NCBI GenBank assembly: GCA_964344565.1
Contig: CAYFNT010000005.1
Span: forward strand, 62,001 to 126,000
Origin: JACNKJ01 sp964344565
GTDB taxonomy: Bacteria; Krumholzibacteriota; Krumholzibacteriia; JACNKJ01
Direction of reading: 5' to 3'
Length of the DNA stretch: 64,000 nt
The notes beneath the pieces were generated by a model. The model was not told the origin of the DNA and made no database searches. It was given only the letters and a program-made list of their open reading frames with translations. The position numbers were made by a program, and so were the translations under genes. Of this stretch, positions 26,112 through 34,565 are shown piece after piece (position 1 is the stretch's first letter; every line of letters starts with the position of its first letter).

Positions 26112-26926
26112 TGGGCGTGCATACACGAAGCCTGCTGGCGATCCTCATCCTGACCCTCGCGGGGGGCGCCCTGGCCCTGCCAGCCGACTGGACGCCCCAG
26201 CCTCTCTTCGGCCTGGACGGCAGCGTGGGCTACGAGATACGCGGCGAGAGGGACCGTCCCGATGCCCAGGGCGCCTTGGGCATCCAGGAGAAGCCCGACG
26301 GGAGCAAGGGCCTGGTCTCGGCTCTCTGGCGCAGTGCGCTCATCCCAGGCTGGGGCCAGCGCTACCTGGGCGCGCCCACCCGCGGCTGGCTCTTCTTCAG
26401 CGCCGAGGCCGGCGTCTGGGGCACCTACACCGTCTTCAAGGTCCAGGAGCATCAGCGGCTGGACAACTCCATCGAGATGGCCCAGGTCTTCGCCGGAGTG
26501 AGCGGGGACCACGACGACACCTACTACAAGAACGTCGGGCAGCATCAGAACTGGCAGGATTTCAACGAGGACCTGCGCTGGGAGGCGCGCCGCGAGTACG
26601 ATTTCGGCACCGAGGAGTACTACGCCTACATCGCCGAGCGCGAGATCTCGGCCGAGGACGGCTGGAGTTGGGCCAATGAGGACCGTCGCATCGCCTACGT
26701 GCTCAAACGCAAGGCCAGCAAGACCGCCGAACAGCGCGCCACCAACACGCTCTTCGCCCTCATCGTCACCCGCGTGGCGGCCATGGTCGACACCTGGCGC
26801 GTGTCCCGCGTGCGCGAGGACATCCAGCGCACCCGCGAGTTGGAGACCGGCGGGCGCCTGAGAGGCTCGCTGGAGCCCCGCGGAGAGGAACTGCTGCTTC
26901 GCGTGGGGTGGACGACCAGCTTCTGA
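26111..26926 (+). CDS. DUF5683-like exported protein, second paralogue
   Basis: A 271-residue protein whose start shares a base with the previous stop (TGATG). The signal peptide is MGVHTRSLLAILILTLAGGALA. SALIPGWGQRYLGAPTRGWLFFSAEAGVWG is the DUF5683-type segment. A Tyr, Asp and Glu-rich region follows, then a C-terminal helix NTLFALIVTRVAAMVDTWRVSRV, parallel to the upstream paralogue (AHNILTTMLLARVVSLVDTY). The short strand at the very end (LLLRVGWTTSF) ends in Phe, as outer-membrane proteins often do. No enzyme motif is visible. The pair probably acts together. Confidence 0.78.
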   Translation: MGVHTRSLLAILILTLAGGALALPADWTPQPLFGLDGSVGYEIRGERDRPDAQGALGIQEKPDGSKGLVSALWRSALIPGWGQRYLGAPTRGWLFFSAEAGVWGTYTVFKVQEHQRLDNSIEMAQVFAGVSGDHDDTYYKNVGQHQNWQDFNEDLRWEARREYDFGTEEYYAYIAEREISAEDGWSWANEDRRIAYVLKRKASKTAEQRATNTLFALIVTRVAAMVDTWRVSRVREDIQRTRELETGGRLRGSLEPRGEELLLRVGWTTSF

Positions 26927-26948
26927 TCCCCAGAACATCGGAGGCCCT

Positions 26949-27773
26949 ATGACCATGAAACCTGGACGCGCAACCGGGGCCTTAGTCCTGTCGGCCCTGC
27001 TCCTCGCCGCCCCGGTTTCCGCCTCGACCTTCTGGATGCTCGCGCCCGAGAGCGATCCCATGGGCCTGTCCCTCGACTTCGATCCCTGGATGATCCAGCT
27101 CCCCGAGTGCCTCGACATGGCCCTGGGTCCCATGCAGAGCATCCTCTTCATCACCGGCGACGGGCATCTGCTGCTGGTGGACGGCCCCGAGCGCATCCGC
27201 CTGGACGGCTCCCTCGTCGAGGAGGTCTGGCCCGAAGCCCTGGGCGCCGACGGCTCGGACTGGCTCGTCCTCCATCGCCTGGGCGGCGAGCTCCTGCGGC
27301 TCGGTCGCCGCGGCGAGGATCTCGGCCGCGTGCAGCTGCCCCAGGGGCGCTGGCGCGAGATGGAGGTCTGCCGCTCCGGTCGCATCTGGCTGGCCGATCC
27401 GGCCGGCGAACGCTTCCTGGCCCTGGGCCGGGGAGGACAGACCCTCCAGGACTGGAACCTCCAGCGTCTGCTCCCGGGGCGCAGCGGCCATCTGGACAGC
27501 TGGGCCACCGACGGCGAGGGCGGCCTCGCGCTCGCCGTGGAAGGCCGGGTCTACCATCTGAACGCCGCGGGCAACCTGGCCGCCTCCTGGCAGCTGCCCG
27601 AGTTCCTGGACCGTCCCAGTCTCGTGGCCGTGGGGGACGGGCGTATCCTCGCCATGGAAAACGGGGACGAGGCCGCCTCCCTTCTCTATCGCAAGGATCT
27701 GGGTCTCCTGCTTCTGGGCGACGGGGGCCGGCGTGTGCTCGGCAGTCCGGACATCCCGGAGCCCGCGCCATGA
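26949..27773 (+). CDS. Secreted beta-propeller-like protein of unknown function
   Basis: A 274-residue protein with a signal peptide (MTMKPGRATGALVLSALLLA through VSA). The rest is a run of short strands with repeated patterns such as ITGDGHLLLVDGPERIRLDG, VCRSGRIWLADPAGERFLAL, TDGEGGLALAVEGRVYHLN and VGDGRILAMENGDE, spaced about 40 residues apart. This is reminiscent of NHL or WD-like propeller blades. GGAGG lies four bases before the ATG. It is 22 bases after the second DUF5683-like gene and its ATGA end overlaps the next gene, so it belongs to the same operon. I do not recognise a named family. Confidence 0.72.
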   Translation: MTMKPGRATGALVLSALLLAAPVSASTFWMLAPESDPMGLSLDFDPWMIQLPECLDMALGPMQSILFITGDGHLLLVDGPERIRLDGSLVEEVWPEALGADGSDWLVLHRLGGELLRLGRRGEDLGRVQLPQGRWREMEVCRSGRIWLADPAGERFLALGRGGQTLQDWNLQRLLPGRSGHLDSWATDGEGGLALAVEGRVYHLNAAGNLAASWQLPEFLDRPSLVAVGDGRILAMENGDEAASLLYRKDLGLLLLGDGGRRVLGSPDIPEPAP

Positions 27774-30700
27774 GGCCAGAGGCCGCCGCCTCTCTCCTGC
27801 TCATTATCGTAGCTCTCATAATGACCGCATCTGAAGGTCATTGCGATGATCATCTCAAGTATTACTTCAATGCCGACTTGCCCGCGGGTCCCCAGCGCCT
27901 GGACCTCGGCGAGAGCTATCTCCGGGAGGGTAGCGAGCGCATCGTCCTCGACGGTGAGGTCCTGCCCCCCGAGTACTTCTGGCTGGATCCCGTGCTCGGC
28001 CGCCTCGAGCTGCTCGAGGGCTTTCCCGGCGGACGGCTCGAGGTTCACGCCACTCTGCGGCCCTATCGTCTGTCCCGGCTCCAGACCCTGAGCCCCCTGC
28101 GATCCTGGCAGGATCTGGCCGGCCGTCCCGAACCCGAGGAGAGTCGCCATCCCCTGGCCCGCGAGAAACCGATGGGCGCAGCGGATCCCGGAGAGTTGCG
28201 CATGATGGGCAGCAAGTCCCTGGTCCTGCGCATGGGAAGCGGGGAGGACATGGCGGTGGAGCAGAGTCTGCGGCTCAGCCTGCAGGGCCAGGTGGCCGAT
28301 TCCACCTTCGTGGAGGCCATGCTCCGCGACGACGACCTTCCCTTCCAGCCCGAAGGCAACACGGAGCGTTTGGAGGAACTGGACAAGGTGTCCCTGGGCG
28401 TCACCGGTCCCGCCGGACGGGCCGATCTGGGCGACTTCGTCTTCGAGACCCGCCGACGGGATCTGACGCCCTTCCAGCGGGATTTTCAGGGACTCTCCGC
28501 CTTGTGGTCGGGCGAACGGGGCGAGGCCTCGGTGTGGCTGGCCCAGAGCCGCGGCGTCTTCACCAGCGATGAGTTCTACGGCGAGGAAGGCCTGCAGGGA
28601 CCCTACGAACTGCTCAGCGCCCTCAGACAGGGCGGAGCCGTGATCCTGGCGGGCAGCGAGAAGGTCTTCCTCAACGGCAGGGCCCTCACCCGGGGCCGCG
28701 ATCGGGACTACGTGATCGACTACGATCAGGGATCGGTGACCTTCGGCGCCGGGCTTCCCATCTCGGCCTCCGACCGGATCCGGGTGGACTTCCGCTACAG
28801 CCTCGAGGCCTGGCGTCGCACGGCATGGGGTGGGGGCGGCGCCACCCGCGTGGCCGGTCTGCGACTGGATTACCTGCATTTCGACGAAAGCGACGACGCC
28901 GACAGTCCCCTGGCCTATGTCCTGGACGAGGAGCGCCGCGCGGTCCTGGAAGCGGCCGGGGACTCCAGCGAACTGGCCGTCACCGACGGCATCACCGAGA
29001 CGCCGGGCACGGGGCACTACGTCTGGGTGGATTCCGTGTCCGTGGAACTGCCCGGCCATTTCGAGTGGGTGGACTCCCTGGGCGACTACGAACTGCGCTT
29101 CCGCGAGTTGGGGGAAGGCCTCGGCGACTACCGGGCCGCCGGCATCGCCGAGGGCGGCCGGCGCATCTACGAGTGGGTGGGCGAGGGCCAGGGCTCCTTC
29201 GCCCTCGGCGAGCAGCTGTCGGCGCCGGAGAGTTACCGGCTGGAATCCCTGCGCCTGGACTGGGAACGCGGCGACTGGCGGCTGGATGGCGAGCTGGCCC
29301 TCAGCTCCCACGACGCCAACGCCCTCTCCTCCCGGGACGACGAGGACAACGAAGCCGCTGCCCTGCGGCTCGGCCTGACGGGCGCCTGGGACGGTCCCCT
29401 GGGCCGGCGATCCACCCTGGCTCTGAGCGCCGGCCGCCTGGACGCGCAGTTCCTGCATCCCGGGGCGCGGCCGGGGATGCACGAGTACCGGGAATGGAAT
29501 CTCGAGGATCGGCCCGCGGGATTCGACGAGGAACTCGCCACCCTGGTCTTGGGCTGGGGCAAGCTTCGGGAGGGCGGAATCCGCGCGGAAAGCGAGGCCC
29601 TGCGATTTCGGGGTCGCTTCGAGGGCCTGCGCCAGGGCCTCCAGGGCGGATTGCCCCTGGGCGAGCATCACCTTGGCCTGGGAGGCGTCTGGCTTGCCAG
29701 CCGCGATGAGATCCTGGGCGAGGGATCGGGGCTCACGGCGAATCTTCGGTTCACGGGGCCCGGTCGCTGGCGTCCCGACCTGCTGCTCTTTCGCAGGGAG
29801 ACCGAGCGGGAGTTCGCCGATTCCCTGGACACATCCCTCGCCCCGGAGCAGCGGGGCAGTTTCGTGCACGACCGAGGGGAACTGCGTTTCCATGGCGGTG
29901 ATAGTTCCTGGGAACTCGCCTGGGGCGAGGAAGAGATCCGTTCGGGCCAGGACCGAGATCGGGTGAGTCTCCTGCGTGCCTCCCTGGACGGTCCCAGGCA
30001 TCTGGGCGGCCGGGCCTCGCTGTCGGGCCACTACCGCAATCGCGAGGGCTTCCTCGAGAAGGAACAGTTCCTGGCCGAGGGCCGCATGGTCTGGGCGCCC
30101 GTGAGCGAGGGCTGGCACGGCCAGGCCCTCTACCGTCTGGGCAGTCGACAGCAGCGCCTGCGGGAGAGCCGCCTGGTCTACGTGGGATTCGGCGCGGGCG
30201 ACCGGAACGAGGAGGGCGTCTACGTCGGCGAAGGCGAGGGCGAGTACCGTCTCATGAGCCTGCCCGCCGAGGAGAGCGCCCGCACCCGCAATCTGGAGAT
30301 CGAGACCAGCCTGATCCGGGAACCCGCCCAGAGCGGATTCTGGCTCTCGCGCCTGGCCTCGGAGACCCGCCTGGTGCTGGTGGAGGAGAGCCGCGATGCG
30401 AAGATCTCCGATCTGCTCTCACTGAACCAGGCCGCATTCCGCCGAGAGGGCTCCACCCTGCTCGGGGAGTTCAACCTGCAGCAGGAACTCCGCTATCCCC
30501 TCGCCAGGGGACTGCGTCTGCGCTATCGGGGCGAACTGGAAGAGCGGCACGACGAGCGTTTCGTGAGCGGACTTCGTCGCGACCGACAGATACGCCACGA
30601 GCTGCGCCTTCGCCGGGGTGGAAGTCTGGGCGAGGTCAGTCTGACCGGCGTCGACGAGATCAACGAGCGGCGGGACGCCGCCGACTCAGGAGCGGGAAGC

Positions 30701-31099
30701 TATCGGGTACACGCCCGCGGCGCCGAGGGCGAAGGAAGCCTCGAGCTCGGCGAGCGACTCGGCGCAGGATTCCGGACGGGGCTCAAGTGGCAGCGGGACG
30801 CCGACAGGGAGCTGGCGCTGCGCAATCTCATCCTGGAACCGAGGCTGAGCTTCAGTCCGGTGAAGGTCCTGCGATTCGAGCTGTCCTGGGAGATGACGCG
30901 CAGCGAGTACAGCGAGGGCGATCCCGATGGCGGCCGCCCCTGGTTCTTCGACGCGGAAGGATGGAAGCGCATCCTGCGCATCGAGGGCAGCGCCCAGGCC
31001 GGCAGCCACCTGACCTTCAGCGCCCTCTACGAACTGCGCGAGGAGGAGGACCGCGAACGTCTTCAGCGCATGAGACTGGAAAGCAGGGCATTCTTTTGA
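27770..31099 (+). CDS. Large outer-membrane protein, unassigned FCB-type family
   Basis: A 1109-residue exported protein (signal MRPEAAASLLLIIVALIMTA). N-terminal Ig-like strands (residues 24-110) precede a middle segment with GELRMMGSKSLVLRMGSGED, LPFQPEGNTERLEELDKVSL, DYVIDYDQGSVTFG and RIRVDFRYSLE. This combination recalls long uncharacterised outer-membrane proteins of Bacteroidota and Ignavibacteria, and loosely SprA. The C-terminal 600 residues are a series of amphipathic strands rich in Arg, Glu and aromatics, ending in Phe, consistent with a large barrel. SprA itself is about twice as long, so a translocon role is only a possibility. It overlaps its neighbours at both ends (ATGA and TTGA). 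Confidence 0.75.
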   Translation: MRPEAAASLLLIIVALIMTASEGHCDDHLKYYFNADLPAGPQRLDLGESYLREGSERIVLDGEVLPPEYFWLDPVLGRLELLEGFPGGRLEVHATLRPYRLSRLQTLSPLRSWQDLAGRPEPEESRHPLAREKPMGAADPGELRMMGSKSLVLRMGSGEDMAVEQSLRLSLQGQVADSTFVEAMLRDDDLPFQPEGNTERLEELDKVSLGVTGPAGRADLGDFVFETRRRDLTPFQRDFQGLSALWSGERGEASVWLAQSRGVFTSDEFYGEEGLQGPYELLSALRQGGAVILAGSEKVFLNGRALTRGRDRDYVIDYDQGSVTFGAGLPISASDRIRVDFRYSLEAWRRTAWGGGGATRVAGLRLDYLHFDESDDADSPLAYVLDEERRAVLEAAGDSSELAVTDGITETPGTGHYVWVDSVSVELPGHFEWVDSLGDYELRFRELGEGLGDYRAAGIAEGGRRIYEWVGEGQGSFALGEQLSAPESYRLESLRLDWERGDWRLDGELALSSHDANALSSRDDEDNEAAALRLGLTGAWDGPLGRRSTLALSAGRLDAQFLHPGARPGMHEYREWNLEDRPAGFDEELATLVLGWGKLREGGIRAESEALRFRGRFEGLRQGLQGGLPLGEHHLGLGGVWLASRDEILGEGSGLTANLRFTGPGRWRPDLLLFRRETEREFADSLDTSLAPEQRGSFVHDRGELRFHGGDSSWELAWGEEEIRSGQDRDRVSLLRASLDGPRHLGGRASLSGHYRNREGFLEKEQFLAEGRMVWAPVSEGWHGQALYRLGSRQQRLRESRLVYVGFGAGDRNEEGVYVGEGEGEYRLMSLPAEESARTRNLEIETSLIREPAQSGFWLSRLASETRLVLVEESRDAKISDLLSLNQAAFRREGSTLLGEFNLQQELRYPLARGLRLRYRGELEERHDERFVSGLRRDRQIRHELRLRRGGSLGEVSLTGVDEINERRDAADSGAGSYRVHARGAEGEGSLELGERLGAGFRTGLKWQRDADRELALRNLILEPRLSFSPVKVLRFELSWEMTRSEYSEGDPDGGRPWFFDAEGWKRILRIEGSAQAGSHLTFSALYELREEEDRERLQRMRLESRAFF

Positions 31100-32535
31100 T
31101 CCGCAACCGGCGATCCGCTACCCCCTACCCGCTGGCGATTCTTCTCGCCGCGGCGATGTGGCCCTTTGCCTTGGGGCAGGGGGCGAGCGAGCCCGTCTAT
31201 CGTCTCGATGCCTTCCGCGGGGACAGCCTGGCCGTGGCGCCGCTCTGGGAGCCGGGACGCCTCTTCGCGGACGCGGGGGAGGTGGACGCCGAATCTCGAC
31301 GCTGGCTCGAGGCCATGGACCGGGCGGGCCACCCCTTCGCCCAGGTCTGGACCCGTCCCCTGAGCGGGGCCCCGGGCGACACCCTGGCCTTCGAGGCCCA
31401 CTTCATCGCGGGACCTTCCGGCCTGCTGGGCGAGGTGCGAGTGTTCGGCGGGCAGCGTCTCAGCGAGGACTTCCTCTCCGAGCTCCTGCGCCTGCCGCGG
31501 GATCGCGCCTTCTCCCTGGCCGCGGCCCGGCGGGGAAGGGAGCGCCTGGCGGGCACCGGATGGTTCAGCGAGATCGCGGAGCCCGAACTGGGCTGGGATC
31601 CGGTGGAGCGTCGCGTGGGCGTGGTCTATCGGCTCAGTGAGCGACCGCGCCCCAACCGCGCGGGCATCCTGCTCGGTGGCGGATCGGGTCAGCGCTTCGG
31701 CTCGGTGGATCTGTCCCTCTTCAGTCCCTTCGGCGGGGGACGCGCCTGGTCCTTCGCCGCCGACTGGCAGAGCGGCGCGCGCAGCGAGATCGTGCTGGAG
31801 CTGCGCGAGCCTCGCGTGCTCGGCCAGCCCCTGGATCTGGGATTGAAGTTCTTCCGCAGCCTTCAGGACAGCACCTGGCTCAGGCAGTCCCTGGACCTCG
31901 ACGCCGAACTGCCCCTGCCCGCAGGCTGGCGAGGCCGAGTGGTCTGGGGTTTCGAGCGTACGCTCTTCGGATTGGAGGATCGCGAGATCAGCCGGCGCCG
32001 GCAGGGTCTGGGATTGCGCTGGCGCGGGCTCCGGCCCGGGGAGACCGGCCTTCGCCGGCTTCGCCTCGACACCGATCTGCTCATCCGCGACGAGGGCGAT
32101 CTCAGGGAAGAACAGTGGGAGCTGTCGGGAGAGTGCATCTGGAGCCAGCCGCTACGCGGCCCCCTGAAGGCGCGATGGCGGGGGACGGGGATCTGGCTGC
32201 GGACGAGGGAGCCCCTGAGCGAGGCCGAGCTCTATCCTCTGGGCGGAGCCGCCAGTCTGCGTGGATGGGACGAGGAGCACTTCCGCGGGGATCGGGTGGG
32301 CTCGTCCTCCCTGGAGATCATCGTGGGGCGCGCCCTTGAGCTTGCCGCCTTCCTGGACTATGGTCGGGGCCGCCGCGATACGGGCGAGGAGATCCTCAGC
32401 TTCGAGGGCTGGGGCTACGGACTGGGCCTTCGGGCTCCGGGAGAGCGAGGGAGCCTGGTTCTGGATCTTGCACTTGGAGAAGGCGGTTCCATCTCGGATT
32501 TGAGAGTTCACTTGAAGTTGGAAACAGGGTTCTGA
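31096..32535 (+). CDS. Omp85-family outer-membrane protein with one POTRA domain
   Basis: A 479-residue protein with a TTG start overlapping the previous stop and a signal peptide within residues 1-30 (LAILLAAAMWPFALGQG). Residues about 110-190 form one POTRA-like domain (LLGEVRVFGGQRLSEDFLSE, then LAGTGWFSEIAEPELGWD). The C-terminal half is a barrel carrying LYPLGGAASLRGWDEEHFRG, the Omp85 signature in which the usual (V/L)RGF/Y is LRGW, and it ends GF. Full BamA has five POTRAs and about 800 residues, so this is a short relative closer to TamA- or TPS-type proteins. Being last in the surface operon, it may help insert or secrete the upstream barrel protein. Confidence 0.85.
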   Translation: MIRNRRSATPYPLAILLAAAMWPFALGQGASEPVYRLDAFRGDSLAVAPLWEPGRLFADAGEVDAESRRWLEAMDRAGHPFAQVWTRPLSGAPGDTLAFEAHFIAGPSGLLGEVRVFGGQRLSEDFLSELLRLPRDRAFSLAAARRGRERLAGTGWFSEIAEPELGWDPVERRVGVVYRLSERPRPNRAGILLGGGSGQRFGSVDLSLFSPFGGGRAWSFAADWQSGARSEIVLELREPRVLGQPLDLGLKFFRSLQDSTWLRQSLDLDAELPLPAGWRGRVVWGFERTLFGLEDREISRRRQGLGLRWRGLRPGETGLRRLRLDTDLLIRDEGDLREEQWELSGECIWSQPLRGPLKARWRGTGIWLRTREPLSEAELYPLGGAASLRGWDEEHFRGDRVGSSSLEIIVGRALELAAFLDYGRGRRDTGEEILSFEGWGYGLGLRAPGERGSLVLDLALGEGGSISDLRVHLKLETGF

Positions 32536-32564
32536 GCTTCCCGCTTCCGTCGGAATGTGGAGTC

Positions 32565-34565
32565 ATGAAGTACGAAGAGGCACAAAAACGATGGGACGAA
32601 CTCGCCGCGGAGATCCGTCGCCACGATGAGCTTTACTACCAGCTCGCCGAGCCGGAGATCAGCGACGAGGCCTACGACGCGCTCATGCGCGAGCTGGAGG
32701 AACTGGAGGCGGCCCATCCGAAGCTGCGCCGGCCGGACAGTCCCAGCCAGACCGTGCGGGAGAGCCGCGACGAGAACTTCCCGGCCTTCGCCCATCCCAG
32801 CCCCATGCTGAGCCTGAGCAACACCTACAGCTTCGAGGAGCTGGACGCCTTCTTCGATCGCGCGGCCAAGGGTCTCGAGGACGACTCGCCCAAGGCCTGG
32901 AGCGTGGAGCCCAAGGTGGACGGCGTGGCCCTGGCCCTGCACTACCGCGAGGGTCGGCTGCAGGCGGCGGTCACTCGCGGCGACGGGCGCACCGGCGACG
33001 ACGTGACGCCCAACGTGCACCGCTTCCTGAACCTGCCCGAGACTCTCGCCGAGCCCTTGAGTTTCGAACTCCGCGGCGAAGCCTACATGGACCGCGCCCG
33101 TTTCGCGAGGCTCAACGAGGCCCGGGAACGGGCGGGGGAGGAGCCCTTCGCCAATCCCCGCAATCTGACCTCCGGCACGCTGAAGCTACTGGACGGGCGG
33201 GAGGCCGCCCGGCGGGGACTGTCCTTCGTGGCTCACAGCGTGGTGGAGCACGAGTTCGGCGAGAGCCATCATGCCGAGCTCGATCGCCTGGAGGCCCTGG
33301 GGCTGCCGGTGATTCCGCAGCGGCGCGTCTGCGAGGGCCGCGAAGAGGTGGTGGACTGGATCAGGAAGCTCGACGCCATGCGCGATGAGCTTCCCTTCGA
33401 GATCGACGGCGCCGTGATCAAGCTGGACGCCCTCGCCCTGCGCGACACCCTGGGCAGCACCAGCAAGAGTCCCCGCTGGGGCATCGCCTTCAAGTACGCG
33501 GCCGAGCGGGCCGAGACCCTCATCCGGAGGATCGCCCTGCAGGTGGGGCGCACCGGCGCCGTCACGCCCATCGCGGAACTGGAACCCGTGCAGCTTTCGG
33601 GCACCACCGTGAGCCGGGCCACCCTGCACAATCGGGAAGAGATCGAGCGTAAGGACATTCGAGTGGGGGACCGGGTGCTGGTGCAGAAGGCCGGCGAGAT
33701 CATCCCCCAGGTGCTCGAAGTGCTCGTGGATCGGCGGGACGGATCCCAGAAATCCTACCGCTTTCCCGATCGCTGTCCGGCCTGCGCGGAGCCCCTCGCC
33801 GTGAGCGAGGACGAGGTGGCCGTGCGCTGCGTGAACCCCGCTTGTCCGGCGCAGCTCTTCCGGCGCATCACCCATTTCGCCAGCCGGGGGGCGCTGGATA
33901 TCGAGGGTCTGGGCGGGAAGTGGGTGTCCATACTGTTGGAGGAAGGGCTCATCGCCTCGCTGCCCGATCTCTACCGTCTGGAGACCGAGGCCCTGCTCGA
34001 ACTGGATCGCATGGGCGAGAAGAGCGCGGCGAACCTGATCGCGGCCCTGGAGGCGAGCAAGGCACGTCCCTGGCGCAAGAAGATCTTCGCCCTGGGTATC
34101 CGTCACGTGGGCGAGGAAACGGCCCGCGCCTTGGCCCGCGCCTTCCCCGATTTGGGCAGCCTTCGAAGCGCTGCCCAGGAAGACCTCGTCGAAGTTCCGG
34201 ACGTGGGGGAGATCGTGGCGGGATCCGTGGCGGATTTCTTCGCTTCCGAGGTCCTGTCCGAGGAGATCGACGAGTTGGTGGGGCTCGGCTTCTTCGAGGT
34301 CGGCGAAGAGGAACGGATCGAGGCGGCTCCCCAGGACTTCGCCGGCAAGACCGTGGTGATCACGGGCACCCTGGAGAACTTCGGTCGAAGCGAACTCAAG
34401 GAATTGCTCACCCAACGCGGCGCCAAGGTCACGGGCTCGGTTTCCAAGAAAACCGATCTGCTCATCGCCGGCGAGTCGGCGGGCAGCAAACTCGCCAAGG
34501 CCGAGGACCTGGGCATCGAAGTCTGGAACGAGGCCCGTCTGCTCTCGGAACTGGACTCGGCGTGA
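32565..34565 (+). CDS. ligA: NAD-dependent DNA ligase
   Basis: A 666-residue ligase of standard length. The Ia domain opens the protein (KRWDELAAEIRRHDELYYQL). The adenylation motif EPKVDG has Lys117 as the AMP-accepting residue, and IDGAVIK and GIAFKY are further nucleotidyltransferase motifs. The OB fold, the four-Cys zinc finger (CPAC, then CVNPAC), helix-hairpin-helix repeats and a C-terminal BRCT domain (GKTVVITGTLENFGRSELK) follow in order. It seals nicks during replication and repair. GTGGAG precedes the ATG. It follows the surface operon by 29 bases and its stop overlaps the next gene. Confidence 0.98.
   Translation: MKYEEAQKRWDELAAEIRRHDELYYQLAEPEISDEAYDALMRELEELEAAHPKLRRPDSPSQTVRESRDENFPAFAHPSPMLSLSNTYSFEELDAFFDRAAKGLEDDSPKAWSVEPKVDGVALALHYREGRLQAAVTRGDGRTGDDVTPNVHRFLNLPETLAEPLSFELRGEAYMDRARFARLNEARERAGEEPFANPRNLTSGTLKLLDGREAARRGLSFVAHSVVEHEFGESHHAELDRLEALGLPVIPQRRVCEGREEVVDWIRKLDAMRDELPFEIDGAVIKLDALALRDTLGSTSKSPRWGIAFKYAAERAETLIRRIALQVGRTGAVTPIAELEPVQLSGTTVSRATLHNREEIERKDIRVGDRVLVQKAGEIIPQVLEVLVDRRDGSQKSYRFPDRCPACAEPLAVSEDEVAVRCVNPACPAQLFRRITHFASRGALDIEGLGGKWVSILLEEGLIASLPDLYRLETEALLELDRMGEKSAANLIAALEASKARPWRKKIFALGIRHVGEETARALARAFPDLGSLRSAAQEDLVEVPDVGEIVAGSVADFFASEVLSEEIDELVGLGFFEVGEEERIEAAPQDFAGKTVVITGTLENFGRSELKELLTQRGAKVTGSVSKKTDLLIAGESAGSKLAKAEDLGIEVWNEARLLSELDSA

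Noticed and set aside
27686..30118. An 810-codon minus-strand frame opposite the large barrel gene
   Set aside because: Composition is typical of a shadow and the plus strand has a signal peptide and operon overlaps.
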